64,000 nt of DNA from Halobacteriales archaeon QS_8_69_26 (GTDB lineage Archaea; Halobacteriota; Halobacteria; Halobacteriales; SW-7-71-33). The stretch covers positions 23,004-87,003 of the forward strand of contig PXRX01000034.1 in NCBI GenBank assembly GCA_003023195.1, given 5' to 3'. Shown here piece by piece: positions 15,007 through 24,490 of the stretch. Positions within the stretch are counted from its first letter, which is position 1. Each line of letters begins with the position of its first letter. A program made the translations under genes and the position numbers. Under the pieces are notes generated by a model, which saw only the letters and a list, made by a program, of their open reading frames with translations, had not been told where the DNA came from and searched no databases.

Positions 15007-17544
15007 ATGACCGAGGATCCTCTCCCCGACGGCGGTTCCGACGCGAGCGACCCGGACGCCAGCGGTGGCGACGGCGGGTCCGATGCCGACGGTGGATCGC
15101 AGGCGGACGCGGGTGGAAGCGACTCCGGGGCGGAGGAGGGAGGCCGGATCAGCCGCCGGACCCTGCTGAAGGCCGGCGGCGTGGCCGCGCTCGGGGCGGT
15201 CGGCACCGGCTTCCTGGGGTGGCGGTACCTCTTCGACGACGACGCCGCACCCGGGGACTGGGAGGCCGACGGGGTCGACCGGACGCTCGTCGAACGGTAC
15301 GCCCCGCGCCTGGAGTTCGGGGTCAACGAGCGGTGGTACCCGACGGATCCGCGGCGGTACCTCGACGGCGGCGAGTCCGGATCGGGCGGCGACGAGGGAT
15401 CCGGCGGCGAGTCCGGATCGGGCGGCGACGAGGGTGTGACCCTCGACGGGTTCGCGGCCCTGGACGGCTACACGCGGGAGTTCCGCGAGTCCGGGGAGCC
15501 GCCGGCACCGACGGTGTTCTACCGGACGCTCTCGGAGGCGTCGAGCCCGCTGGTGGTGCTCCAGTACTGGATGTACTCGGCGTTCGACCAGTTCGCCGTG
15601 AACTTCCACTGGCACGACTGGGAACTGCTGCAGGTGTTCGTCGACACCGACGCCGACGAGGTGGTCCTGCTGTCGGCCAGCGCCCACTCCCGGAAGGTGC
15701 CCAACAACGAACACGTCGATCCGGAGGGGGGCATCACCGTCCTCTCGGAGGTGGGTGCCCACGCCAGCGCCCTCGACGTCGACGGCTCCCGGACCTTCCG
15801 CCGGACGTCCGGCGAGGACCTGGCGGCCGACGTCACCAACGGCGCCGTCGACGTCGCCGAACGGATCGCACGGTTCCCCTTCGCCTACGGGCTCCCCCGC
15901 GACGAGCGGGGTCGGATCCCGTACTCCGCACCGGAACTCGACGGGGACCCGCTCTGGGAGCACCCGGACCTCCCGAACGTCCGGGCGGAGGACCTCATCG
16001 GCGAACCGCTGGTCGTCCGGGACGAGGCGAACCTCGCAACGGCGCCGACCGAGGTGCCGGCCCGGGAGCCGGGGGCGACGTTCGTCGTCGAGGGGTCCGC
16101 GGACGCCGACGACGCCGACCACACCTACGCGCTGGAACCCATCGAGGAGGTGGCGAACGCCATTTCCGACTTCGGGGGCCCGCAGTTGAGTTTCGAGTTC
16201 ACTATCCCCGGGGCCGTCGAGGACCAGTTCGCCGACCACCTCACGAGCGTCGGCATTCCCTGGAACGGCGAGCGATACGTCGAACCGCTCTCGGACGTCA
16301 GCGACGACACCCACCGCCGGCGGGTCGCCGACGAGTACGGCCTGTCAACCGGTGACGACGGGGACGACCCTGCCACGACCGGTGACGACGGGGACGACCC
16401 TGCCACGACCGGTGACGACGGGAACGACTCCGCGACGACCGCCGGAACGGCGGCGGCCGGGCTGGGTGGATCCGGCGTGACGGGAGGTGCCCTCGACCTG
16501 GGGGCGGACGACCAGGCCGCGAGTTCCGGCGGATCGAAACTCGTCGCCGCCGTCGAGGCCACGCGCTCGGACACGGAGGGCCGCCTTCGGGGTGCGCCCG
16601 ACGAGGCGCGGTCGGAACTCGCCCCGGAGGTCGGGTTCACGCTGACCGATCCCCCGGTCGAGGCGGGGTGTCTGCTGGAGACGCCGGAGGGGGAGACGGT
16701 GTCGACGGTGACCGCCGGCGGCGCACTGTTACTGGACGACGTCGAGGAGGGCGAGAACCGCCTCGTGGTCGACGGCGCGGGACAGGCCCCCTACGCCGAA
16801 CGCGTCCCGGTCGAGGGGTCCGGGGAGGTGGCCCGCCCCGGCGCGGAGGGATCGGTCCCGCTGGTCCCCCGCGAGGACGCCGTGAAGGTCGCGGTCGGCG
16901 AGGGGTCGGCGGGGGTCGACCGGGTGCGGGTCGAGGACGACTACGCCGGCACCCTCTACGACGCGCCGGCACCGGAGGCGGGCGACGCGGTCTACGTCCA
17001 CCGCGAGGGCACCTACACCGTCGACCTCCGCGACCGGGAGGGCGACCCCGGCGCGGCCCGGGTGGACCCCGACGGGGAACGGGTCGAACTGTCGAGCGAG
17101 ACCGGGAAGGCCCCGATGGCCGAGTACCTCGCGCGCTACCTCCGGGAGTCGGCCGAGTTGACCCGGGAGTACCAGGAGGGTGGTGACGATGGCGACGACG
17201 GCGACGGTGACGACGACGCGACGACCTCGCCGGGACAGGGCGGCACTCCGACGGACGAACCCGGTGGTACCTCGGGCGGCGGGAACGGGACGACGAGGAG
17301 CGTCGCGCAGTTCTTCGAGGCCGCCGCCGACGCCGCGGACCGCGCGGCCGAGGCCGCCCGCGACGGGAACCTCCAGTCGGCCGACGCCCGACTGGGGTCG
17401 GTCCGGGAGCGCCTGAACGGCGTGCGTTCGCGAGTGGAGGCCCAGCGTGGCCGAAGGCTCTCGGAGACGCTGGCGACGGTACTCGACGACCGCGCCGACG
17501 GTGCCGACCGCCGGGCCGCGGCGGCCATCGAGAGTTCGAAGTGA
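15007..17544 (+). CDS. Large Tat-exported protein with NPP1/Vps62-like domain
   Basis: An 845-residue protein. Residues 1-47 are Gly/Asp/Ser-rich, then a Tat signal follows (ISRRTLLKAGGVAALGAVG). The N-terminal domain (about 90-440) carries YAPRLEFGVNERWYPTDP, LQYWMYSAFDQF, the motif HWHDWE (residues 201-206) and SASAHSR (about 223-229), which recall the HRHDWE metal site of NPP1/necrosis-inducing and Vps62-like folds. Linkers are low complexity (ESGSGGDEG; GDDGDDPATT three times). The C-terminal half has beta-rich modules and a terminal Ala/Arg coiled coil. A TATA-like CATATAG at about 14973-14979 lies 30 bases upstream. A role is not established. Confidence 0.7.
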   Translation: MTEDPLPDGGSDASDPDASGGDGGSDADGGSQADAGGSDSGAEEGGRISRRTLLKAGGVAALGAVGTGFLGWRYLFDDDAAPGDWEADGVDRTLVERYAPRLEFGVNERWYPTDPRRYLDGGESGSGGDEGSGGESGSGGDEGVTLDGFAALDGYTREFRESGEPPAPTVFYRTLSEASSPLVVLQYWMYSAFDQFAVNFHWHDWELLQVFVDTDADEVVLLSASAHSRKVPNNEHVDPEGGITVLSEVGAHASALDVDGSRTFRRTSGEDLAADVTNGAVDVAERIARFPFAYGLPRDERGRIPYSAPELDGDPLWEHPDLPNVRAEDLIGEPLVVRDEANLATAPTEVPAREPGATFVVEGSADADDADHTYALEPIEEVANAISDFGGPQLSFEFTIPGAVEDQFADHLTSVGIPWNGERYVEPLSDVSDDTHRRRVADEYGLSTGDDGDDPATTGDDGDDPATTGDDGNDSATTAGTAAAGLGGSGVTGGALDLGADDQAASSGGSKLVAAVEATRSDTEGRLRGAPDEARSELAPEVGFTLTDPPVEAGCLLETPEGETVSTVTAGGALLLDDVEEGENRLVVDGAGQAPYAERVPVEGSGEVARPGAEGSVPLVPREDAVKVAVGEGSAGVDRVRVEDDYAGTLYDAPAPEAGDAVYVHREGTYTVDLRDREGDPGAARVDPDGERVELSSETGKAPMAEYLARYLRESAELTREYQEGGDDGDDGDGDDDATTSPGQGGTPTDEPGGTSGGGNGTTRSVAQFFEAAADAADRAAEAARDGNLQSADARLGSVRERLNGVRSRVEAQRGRRLSETLATVLDDRADGADRRAAAAIESSK

Positions 17545-17593
17545 TCGAAAACGGGGCGTCGGAAACGGACCGGTCCGGGAGTGGCGTCGGGAG

Positions 17594-19051
17594 CTACTTC
17601 CGCGGGTGTATCCCCTTCAGGGCCTCCACGCTGGGACCGTTGACGACGATTACCCGGTCACCATTTTTGACCACGCGGAAGGCGTCGCCGTAGGGATCGT
17701 CGTCGGGGATGACGTAGACGTTCTCGGAGACCCGTTCGGCGCCGTGGCCTTCGAGGAGTTCGAGGTACGAATCGTGGAACTCCTGGGCGTCCTCCTCGGT
17801 GTCCCAGGCGGTCTTGAACACGTAGCCGTACTCGTCGCCGTTCCGGTAGGGAACGACGGCGTCACCGCCCCAGCCGTCGCTGACCGGGTGGGAGTAGTTG
17901 TAGCGGGCGTCGTCTGTCCGGAGGTGGCTCCGTGGGACCACGCCGTTGTTCCAGAACATCGCGTAGATGCCCGCCTCCCCCACCCGTTCGCGGTTCCGGC
18001 GCTGGCCGAACCGCTCCCACGTCCGGTTCGAGCGGTCCTCGACCCGCACGTCGACCGGCGTCTCGTCGGGGTAGGCGTCGGGGTGGATCAGTTGCTCCGT
18101 GCTGACCGGCGGCGAGTCGTAGGCGTCGTTGACCGCCGTCCATCCCTCGCGCTCGTACAGGTCGGCCATCAGTTCCGGGCCGTCCGAGTAGGGGGTGAAC
18201 AGCGTCAGGAAGATACCCACGTTGTACGACCGGTTCGAACTCCCGCCAGCCTGGGTCGGGATGCACTGCCACTCGCTCGCGCACCGCTCCTGGTATCGGT
18301 CCATCACGTAGTTGGCCTCTCCCTCGGTGAGGCCGCGGGTCGCGCTCACGCCGTCGATGGTCCTGCCGTACGACGCGAGGCGGAGCTGGTCGTCCTGGAG
18401 GGCGTGGACGAGTTCGTGGGCCAGCGTCGAGCGGTCTACCTCGACGGCGTCGGGGTCGTCGCCGACGAGGACGATGTCGCCGCCGGAGTAGTAGCCGGCG
18501 ACGGACCCGCCGTAGACGTCCTCCAGGTCATCGGCGGCGTGGGTGTCCTCGTCGACCAGGAACAGCGCCTCGTAGACCTGGTCCTGCCAGGGGTCGGGCT
18601 CGAAGTCGAAGACGTTGCGCTCGCGGTACTCCTCGCGCGTGATGACCTCGACCGAAACCTCACTGGTGAACTCGAGCTGACGGATCACCTCGAGGCGGGC
18701 CATCGTGCGGGCGACGATCCGTTCGAGTTCCTCCTGGTCGTAGCCGTCCTCGGCGGTCACAGAGACGGACTCGTTGTACCAGTAGCCTTCCTCCCAGCCG
18801 AGTCGGTCCTCCGGCGGGTCGGGCGGGTTCACCGCCTCGCCGGTCGTCGTGGTCGTCTTCGCGGTCGTCTCGTCGGTCGTGCTCGTTCCCGTTTCCGGTG
18901 CCGTCGTCTCCGTCGGCGCCGTGGTGGTCGGGGTTCGGTCGGTGGTCCCGTCCTCGCCGGTCGTCGCGGGGGCGCTCGGGCTCGCACACCCGGCCAGCAC
19001 GAGCAGGGCCGCCAGGGCGACGGCGAGGGGAACCCGGGTCGGGGACCGCAT
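17594..19051 (-). CDS. Hvo_1808-type surface lipoprotein with HExxH motif
   Basis: A 485-residue protein with a lipobox signal (ALLVLAGCAS, Cys22), a Thr-rich stalk (about 30-72) suited to O-glycosylation, and a globular domain. It contains STLAHELVHALQDDQ with HELVH at 212-216, a zincin-like metallopeptidase signature, and LTEGEANYVMDRY nearby as a possible third metal ligand. It resembles the Hvo_1808 family of haloarchaeal surface proteins. Peptidase activity is inferred from the motif only. It diverges from the methylthiotransferase gene. Confidence 0.85.
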   Translation of the reverse strand: MRSPTRVPLAVALAALLVLAGCASPSAPATTGEDGTTDRTPTTTAPTETTAPETGTSTTDETTAKTTTTTGEAVNPPDPPEDRLGWEEGYWYNESVSVTAEDGYDQEELERIVARTMARLEVIRQLEFTSEVSVEVITREEYRERNVFDFEPDPWQDQVYEALFLVDEDTHAADDLEDVYGGSVAGYYSGGDIVLVGDDPDAVEVDRSTLAHELVHALQDDQLRLASYGRTIDGVSATRGLTEGEANYVMDRYQERCASEWQCIPTQAGGSSNRSYNVGIFLTLFTPYSDGPELMADLYEREGWTAVNDAYDSPPVSTEQLIHPDAYPDETPVDVRVEDRSNRTWERFGQRRNRERVGEAGIYAMFWNNGVVPRSHLRTDDARYNYSHPVSDGWGGDAVVPYRNGDEYGYVFKTAWDTEEDAQEFHDSYLELLEGHGAERVSENVYVIPDDDPYGDAFRVVKNGDRVIVVNGPSVEALKGIHPRK

Positions 19052-19159
19052 CGACCGGAACCCAGGACGGGACGCTCAAAGCCCTTGCGGGATAGTCCCA
19101 CCACGGGTGGTCGATCCGCCGGACTTTTGCCCGCAGGACCGCTATCGGGCGGAGAGCGG

Positions 19160-20413
19160 ATGGCCCGGTACCACATCGAGACGTACGGGTGTACGGCCAA
19201 CCGGGGCGAGAGCCGCCGGATCGAGCGACGGCTCCGGGAGGGCGGCCACCACCCGGTCGACGGGCCGGACGAGGCCGACGTGGCGATCCTCAACACCTGC
19301 ACGGTGGTCGAGAAGACCGAGCGCAACATGCTCTCCCGTGCCCGGGAACTCGACGAGGAGACGCCTGCCGACCTCGTCGTGACGGGGTGTATGGCGCTGG
19401 CCCAGGGCGAACAGTTCCGCGAGGCCGGCCTCGACGCCGAGGTGCTCCACTGGGACGACGTCCCGACCGCCGTCAGGAACGGGGAGTGCCCGACGACGAC
19501 GCCCGACACCGAACCGATCCTCGACGGCGTCGTCGGGATCCTGCCGATCGCCCGGGGGTGCATGTCCGACTGTTCGTACTGCATCACCAAGCACGCCACC
19601 GGGAAGATCGACTCCCCGCCGGTCGCGGAGAACGTCGAGAAGGCCCGGGCGCTGGTCCACGCCGGTGCCAAGGAGATCCGGGTGACCGGCCAGGATACCG
19701 GCGTCTACGGCTGGGACGACGACGACCGGAAACTCCACGAACTCCTCGAACGGATCTGCGCCATCGACGGCGACTTCCGCGTCCGCGTGGGGATGGCCAA
19801 CCCGAAGGGCGTCCACGGGATACGGGAGGAAATCGCCGACGTCTTCGCCGAGAACGAGGAACTGTACGACTTCCTCCACGTCCCCGTCCAGTCCGGGTCG
19901 GACGACGTCCTCGGCGACATGCGCCGCCAGCACCAGGTCTCGGAGTTCCTCGAGGTCGTGGAGACCTTCGACCGCCGCCTCGACGACTGGACGCTCTCGA
20001 CGGACTTCATCGTCGGCTTCCCCACCGAGACCGAGGCGGACTTCGAGCAGTCGATGGCCCTCCTCCGGGAGACCCGACCGGAAAAGATCAACGTCACCCG
20101 GTTCTCGAAGCGCCCCGGGACCGACGCCGCCGAAATGAAGGGCCTCGGCGGCACCGTCAAGAAGGAGCGATCGAAGGCGATGAGCGAACTCAAGCGGGCG
20201 GTGGTCGGCGACGCCTACGAGTCGATGGTCGGGGAGCGCCGGGCGGTCCTCGCCGTGGAGGAGGGCACCGGCGACTCCGTGAAGTGCCGGGACCCTGCCT
20301 ACCGGCAGGTGATCGTTCAGGACGCCCCCGACCACGGGGTCGAACCCGGCGACTTCCTGGCGGTCGAGGTCACCGACCACAACACGATGTACGCCTTCGG
20401 GGATCCCGTTTAG
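19160..20413 (+). CDS. tRNA t6A37 methylthiotransferase (MiaB/CDKAL1-like radical SAM)
   Basis: A 417-residue radical-SAM enzyme that turns t6A at tRNA position 37 into ms2t6A. The N-terminal UPF0004 domain binds the auxiliary cluster via YGCTANRGES, NTCTVVEKT and VTGCMA. The SAM cluster motif is CMSDCSYC, with STDFIVGFPTETEADFEQ downstream. A C-terminal TRAM domain ends DFLAVEVTDHNTMYAFGDPV. Length and order match archaeal e-MtaB proteins. The start is ATG 19160; longer upstream extensions are antisense to the lipoprotein. Confidence 0.93.
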   Translation: MARYHIETYGCTANRGESRRIERRLREGGHHPVDGPDEADVAILNTCTVVEKTERNMLSRARELDEETPADLVVTGCMALAQGEQFREAGLDAEVLHWDDVPTAVRNGECPTTTPDTEPILDGVVGILPIARGCMSDCSYCITKHATGKIDSPPVAENVEKARALVHAGAKEIRVTGQDTGVYGWDDDDRKLHELLERICAIDGDFRVRVGMANPKGVHGIREEIADVFAENEELYDFLHVPVQSGSDDVLGDMRRQHQVSEFLEVVETFDRRLDDWTLSTDFIVGFPTETEADFEQSMALLRETRPEKINVTRFSKRPGTDAAEMKGLGGTVKKERSKAMSELKRAVVGDAYESMVGERRAVLAVEEGTGDSVKCRDPAYRQVIVQDAPDHGVEPGDFLAVEVTDHNTMYAFGDPV

Positions 20414-20484
20414 CGCGGCTGGAGGTCGCTCACTCAGGGGCCGACCGATAGCACCAAGTCTCGGGCGGCCGTCGGTCCCCACGT

Positions 20485-20817
20485 ATGATCAAGCAAGTGA
20501 TCCTCCTCGACCGCAAGGAGGGGATGAGCTTCGAGGACTTCGAGGACCACTGGCTGAACGAGCACGCGCCGTTGCTGGACGACATGCCCAACGTCGAGGG
20601 CTACACCGTCGACCTGCCGACGGACCCGGAGAAGTCGCCGTTCGACGGCGTCGCCCAGGTCTACTTCCAGGACGAGGACGCGATGGCCGAGGCCTGGGAG
20701 TCCGAGGCCGGCCAGGCGGTCCAGAAGGACACCCCGACCTTCGTCGACACCGAGACCCAGCAGGTGATGGTCGTCGAGGAGCACGTCCAGATCCCACGGG
20801 GTGAAGACGGCCCGTGA
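20485..20817 (+). CDS. EthD-family ferredoxin-like fold protein
   Basis: A 110-residue protein: MIKQVILLDRKEGMSFEDFE, HWLNEHAPLLDDMPNVEGYT and DGVAQVYFQDEDAMAEAWES. This is the EthD/dimeric alpha-beta barrel pattern, with the conserved His in NEHAPL. EthD proteins assist or catalyse small-molecule oxidations; the substrate is unknown. It overlaps the next gene by 4 bases, so it should act with the TPP enzyme. Confidence 0.88.
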   Translation: MIKQVILLDRKEGMSFEDFEDHWLNEHAPLLDDMPNVEGYTVDLPTDPEKSPFDGVAQVYFQDEDAMAEAWESEAGQAVQKDTPTFVDTETQQVMVVEEHVQIPRGEDGP

Positions 20818-22589
20818 ACACCGCAGAGCGCCTGGTCGGGACGATGGCCGCGCTGGACGTCGAGTACGTCTTCGGCTACCCCGGCGGGCGCGTCATCGAG
20901 GTGTTCGAGTCGCTGGCCGAGGCCCGCGCCGGCGACCACCCCGGGGTCGACCCCGAGGCCGTCCCCGAGGTGGTCCGGCCCAGGGACGAACGCGAGGCCA
21001 GCGTCATGGCCGAGGCCTACGGCCGCCTGACGGGGGGACCGGCCGTATTGGCCGGGCAGGGACCGTGGATCGGCTCGCTGGGCGGGATCGGACAGATGGA
21101 GGCCCGCCTCGGGTCCTCGCCGATGGTCGTACTCACCGAGGCCAGCGAGCGCGGCGAGTACTCGACGCTGGCACCGTACCAGCAGGCACGCGGCGACTAC
21201 GGGGGGCTCGACCTCCCTTCCATCCTCGACGGGATCACGAAGGAACACTGGTTCCCCCGCTCCCCGACCGAGACGGTCCGGAGCTTCCAGTTGGCGTTCA
21301 AGCACGCCGCCGCCGGGCGGGCGGGCCCCTGCGCCGTCGTCCTGGACGGCGACGCGGTGACCGACGAGGTGCCGGAGGACCCGACGCCGCCGGTGTGGGA
21401 CGACGCCGCCCAGACCCGCACCTGGGAGTCCCGGCCGACCGACGGGGACGTCCGGGCCGCCGCGGACCTCCTCTCGGAGGCCCACCGGCCCGTCGTCCTC
21501 GCGGGCAACGGCGTCCACGCCGCCGGGGCCTACGAGGAACTGGAAGCCGTCGCCGAGGCCTACGACGCCGTCGTGGCCACCTCCTACCTCGGGAAGGCGA
21601 CGATAGCCGAGACCCACGAGCGTGCGGCGGGAGTCATCGGCTCGTTCGGTCACGAGGGCGCGAACCGGGTCGTCAGCGAGGCCGACGCCCTCCTCGTGGT
21701 GGGCTGTCGGCTGAACCCGATGGACACCAACTGGCAGCCGGCCTCGTTCATCCGGCCGGACGAACAGGCCATCGTCCACGCCGACGTGGACCCCCGCAAC
21801 GCGGGGTGGGTCTACCCCGCCGACGTGGGACTGATCGGCGACGCCGCCGAATCGCTCGGGGCCCTGATCGACGCCGCCGAGGGGCGACTCGGTCCCGAGG
21901 ATCCCGCGCCGGGCATCACCGCCGACGGCTGGGGCGAGCACGGGCACGATTCGGCGCTCGACCGCGCCGCGGCGGCCCGCGAGGACTTCCACGTCCCCGA
22001 GTGTGACTCCGACGCCGTGCCGATAAAGCCACAGCGCGCCTGCAAGGCCGTCGAGGCGGTCGTTGACGAAGACACCGTGGTGACGGCGGACTCGGGCAAC
22101 AACCGGTTCTGGCTGCTCAACTACCTCCAGACGCCCGCCCGGCGCACCTACTTCGGCTCCGGCGGCGTCGGCGGGATGGGGTGGGCGCCGCCGGCCGCGG
22201 TCACGGCCGCCCTGATGGGCCACGACGCCGTCTGCGTGGCCGGCGACGGCGGGTTCACGATGACCATGACCGCCGTCGAGACGGCCGTCGACCACGGGGT
22301 CGCCCCCGCGTTCGTCGTGCTCAACGACACCTCGCTGGGGATGGTCCGCCAGATGGACGACGCCATCCCCGGCGTGGAGTTCCACGACACCGACTTCGTG
22401 AAGGCCGCCGAGGCCATGGGCGGCGCGGGGACCCGGGTGACCGACCCCGACGACCTCGAACCGGCCATCGCCGACGCGAAGGCCGCCGACGTCCCCACCG
22501 TCGTCGACGTTCGGATCGACCGCGAGGAGGACATGGCCGAACAGCTACAGTCGTCGTTCTACGCCGAGGTCGGCGGCCTCCACGAGTAG
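20814..22589 (+). CDS. Thiamine-diphosphate-dependent enzyme, acetolactate synthase-like
   Basis: A 591-residue enzyme with three domains. The Pyr domain has VRPRDEREASVMAEAYGRL with the activating Glu. The central domain has VLAGNGVHAAGAYEEL. The PP domain has VAGDGGFTMTMTAVETA, then VVLNDTSLGMVRQMDDA as the Mg/TPP loop (Asn-Asp where family members often have Asn-Asn). The Pyr domain contains an unusual LDLPSILDGITKEHWFP. It is not classic IlvB, and no small subunit gene follows. The 4-base overlap with the EthD gene suggests a two-component pathway; the reaction is not deducible. Confidence 0.85.
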   Translation: MNTAERLVGTMAALDVEYVFGYPGGRVIEVFESLAEARAGDHPGVDPEAVPEVVRPRDEREASVMAEAYGRLTGGPAVLAGQGPWIGSLGGIGQMEARLGSSPMVVLTEASERGEYSTLAPYQQARGDYGGLDLPSILDGITKEHWFPRSPTETVRSFQLAFKHAAAGRAGPCAVVLDGDAVTDEVPEDPTPPVWDDAAQTRTWESRPTDGDVRAAADLLSEAHRPVVLAGNGVHAAGAYEELEAVAEAYDAVVATSYLGKATIAETHERAAGVIGSFGHEGANRVVSEADALLVVGCRLNPMDTNWQPASFIRPDEQAIVHADVDPRNAGWVYPADVGLIGDAAESLGALIDAAEGRLGPEDPAPGITADGWGEHGHDSALDRAAAAREDFHVPECDSDAVPIKPQRACKAVEAVVDEDTVVTADSGNNRFWLLNYLQTPARRTYFGSGGVGGMGWAPPAAVTAALMGHDAVCVAGDGGFTMTMTAVETAVDHGVAPAFVVLNDTSLGMVRQMDDAIPGVEFHDTDFVKAAEAMGGAGTRVTDPDDLEPAIADAKAADVPTVVDVRIDREEDMAEQLQSSFYAEVGGLHE

Positions 22590-22654
22590 GCCGACAGCAC
22601 GCTCCGCTCTCTCCGCCGGGGTTCTCTGCCCGTCGTCTCCCGTCCCCCCGGCGC

Positions 22655-22936
22655 TCACCGCCCGAATGCCCACCGGAGCAGGTGCCAGATGGCCGCCACT
22701 TCTCCACGGATCCACCCCAGCGGGTCGAACCCGGTGCCCGGGTCGGGGGCGGACTCGAACCCCGACAGCGTCGTCCGGTCGACGTGCACGACTTTCCCGG
22801 TGCTGGCCCGCCGGCCGTCGACGGTCACCAGCAACAGGGTCGCCGATCCCTCCGGGAGGCCGACCACGCGGTAGGTCTCGTCGGGCAGGTCGCTGTCCGG
22901 CGGCGGGGTCACGAACTCGCCGACGGCCACGTCCAT
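22655..22936 (-). CDS. Small conserved haloarchaeal protein, function unknown
   Basis: A 93-residue protein: MDVAVGEFVTPPPDSDLPDE, TYRVVGLPEGSATLLLVTVD and a C-terminal amphipathic LGWIRGEVAAIWHLLRWAFGR. The N-terminal two thirds look like a small beta barrel (KOW/SH3-like spacing); this is only a guess. No catalytic residues were seen. Downstream is the TPP-enzyme stop; upstream lies a 23-bp tandem array. Confidence 0.7.
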   Translation of the reverse strand: MDVAVGEFVTPPPDSDLPDETYRVVGLPEGSATLLLVTVDGRRASTGKVVHVDRTTLSGFESAPDPGTGFDPLGWIRGEVAAIWHLLRWAFGR

Positions 22937-23012
22937 ACCCGAACCCCCGGCGCGGACGCCCGTAGTCGTTCGGATCCTCGCTCGACCCGGTTCCCCTCCC
23001 TCGGGCGGCGGC

Positions 23013-23143
23013 CGATCACCGGGACTGGTCGGGGCCGGTTACCGGGTGTGGTCGGGACCGATCACCGGATCTGGTCGGGGTCGATCACCGGACCTGGTCG
23101 GGGTCGATCACCGGCCGTGGTCCGGATCGATCACCGGTAGAGG
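23013..23143. repeat. Five and a half 23-bp tandem repeats
   Basis: Units start at 23013, 23036, 23059, 23082, 23105 and 23128, each based on CGATCACCGG followed by a variable two or three bases and TGGTCGGGG. The last partial unit overlaps the stop codon of the minus-strand lipoprotein at 23131. There are no spacers. The period is about two DNA turns. Confidence 0.75.
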
Positions 23144-23757
23144 TCGACCTCCAGGTCGATGATCGCCGGGTCGTCGAGCGCGTTCTTCGGGGGGTCCGAG
23201 GGGCCGAATCGGGTGTGGTCCAGCACCAGCACGCAGTCCTCGTCGATCGGTTCGAGGTCGACCAGTCCCCGGTCGCCCGTGCTGTCGGGGGCGCTCCCCT
23301 CCGCGATCCAGTCGGCGGCCTGGCCCTGCCTGAACAGTTCGAACTGGCCGCCCCGGAACAACAGGACGTCGATGGCCGGCCCGTCGACCACCTCGAACTC
23401 GTAGTCCAGCGTCGCCGGGTCGACGACCCCCCACCGGAACGGCGAGGACTCGCCCTCCTCGAGTTCCTGTCGCCCCTTCACGATCCGCTCGGCGTTCCCG
23501 GCGGGCGTGGTGAGGGTCGTAGTAGTCTCCGTGGTGGTCGTCGCCGTGGTACCCTCGCCGGGATCGTCCGCCGTCTCCTCCACGGCGCCGGGTTCGTCCG
23601 TCGGGTCGCCGTCCCCGTCCGCTTCGTCGGTCGACTCGCCGGCCGTGTCGTCGCCGTCCGTCGCCCCGCCGTCGGACGCGTCGCCCCCGTCGCCCCCGAG
23701 GCATCCGGCGACGGCGACGACCCCCACGCTCGACAGGAAGCGTCTCCGTCGGGTCAT
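23131..23757 (-). CDS. Tat-type lipoprotein, function unknown
   Basis: A 208-residue protein with leader MTRRRRFLSSVGVVAVAGCLGG, a twin-arginine lipobox. A long Asp/Gly/Thr-rich linker (about 23-90, including TTATTTTETTTTLTTP) leads to a globular beta-rich domain: FRWGVVDPATLDYEFEVVDG, IDVLLFRGGQFELFRQGQ and DEDCVLVLDHTRFG. This pattern (electron-transfer-like or carbohydrate-binding beta sandwich) is common in haloarchaeal lipoproteins but has no assigned function. Confidence 0.75.
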   Translation of the reverse strand: MTRRRRFLSSVGVVAVAGCLGGDGGDASDGGATDGDDTAGESTDEADGDGDPTDEPGAVEETADDPGEGTTATTTTETTTTLTTPAGNAERIVKGRQELEEGESSPFRWGVVDPATLDYEFEVVDGPAIDVLLFRGGQFELFRQGQAADWIAEGSAPDSTGDRGLVDLEPIDEDCVLVLDHTRFGPSDPPKNALDDPAIIDLEVDLYR

Positions 23758-23846
23758 GCCCCGATCCCCGTGCTCGGTCGTGATAAAACGGATCGCCGTT
23801 CCGGTGGCCCGACAATCCATTAGGCCCGGCGCCCGTGGGTCGGGAC

Positions 23847-24443
23847 ATGGCCGACCCCGACTACCGGAGCCAGGTGCGCGAGGCGTTCCCCGAACTGGCC
23901 GACATCGAGGACGAGGACCTGCGGAAGAAGACCCTCCGGGCGTGGGTGCTCGGTCTCGACCGCGGCGGGTGGCGGGACGTGACGGACATCCCCTACGCCT
24001 GGAACATCCACGAGGTCTCGAACGTCGAACACGTCCGGGGCGTGACGAAGATAGCCGTCGAGTCGGCGGGGATCCAACGGGAGTTCCACGGTGCCGATCC
24101 GGACGTGGACGTGGTGCGCTCGGCGTGTCTCCTCCACGACGTCGGCAAGTGCTACGAGTACACCGACCACGTCGACGACGAGGCTCTCGACGACCCCGAC
24201 CCGGAGTACGCCACCGGCGAGGTCCCGCACTCGCTGTCGGGGTACGCGCTGGCGCACGAGGTCGGGTGTCCGCTGGCGGTCCAGCGGGCGATCCCCCACT
24301 TCATCGGCGAGATCCCGAAGCGGACGATGGAGGCCGAGCTCGTCAAGAGCGCCAACTCGGCGTCCTCGAACGCCGTCACCCAGGCCACGATGGGGATCAG
24401 CCTCGACGAGTGGGTGAAGCAGTACTCACAGACGACGGGGTGA
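23847..24443 (+). CDS. HD domain phosphohydrolase
   Basis: A 198-residue HD-superfamily protein. The metal ligands are IHEVSNVEHVRGVTKIA (His), ACLLHDVGKCYEYTDHV (HD) and HSLSGYALAHEVG. Such proteins hydrolyse nucleotides or cyclic dinucleotides; the substrate is unknown. ATG 23847 (MADPDYRSQVREAFPELAD) is preferred to GTG 23835. It ends with GISLDEWVKQYSQTTG. Divergent from the lipoprotein gene. Confidence 0.88.
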   Translation: MADPDYRSQVREAFPELADIEDEDLRKKTLRAWVLGLDRGGWRDVTDIPYAWNIHEVSNVEHVRGVTKIAVESAGIQREFHGADPDVDVVRSACLLHDVGKCYEYTDHVDDEALDDPDPEYATGEVPHSLSGYALAHEVGCPLAVQRAIPHFIGEIPKRTMEAELVKSANSASSNAVTQATMGISLDEWVKQYSQTTG

Positions 24444-24490
24444 GCGGGCGGGGACCTGGGTCGTCGGGGTAGCGTCGGGACGACCCGGGG

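Noticed and set aside
15007..17544. Two separate genes split at the GDDGDDPATT repeats
   Set aside because: The reading frame is continuous over the repeats with no internal stop or promoter, so one protein is simpler.
23013..23143. CRISPR array
   Set aside because: Repeats are directly adjacent with no spacers of unique sequence; the same holds at 13590, 25933, 30671 and 52731.
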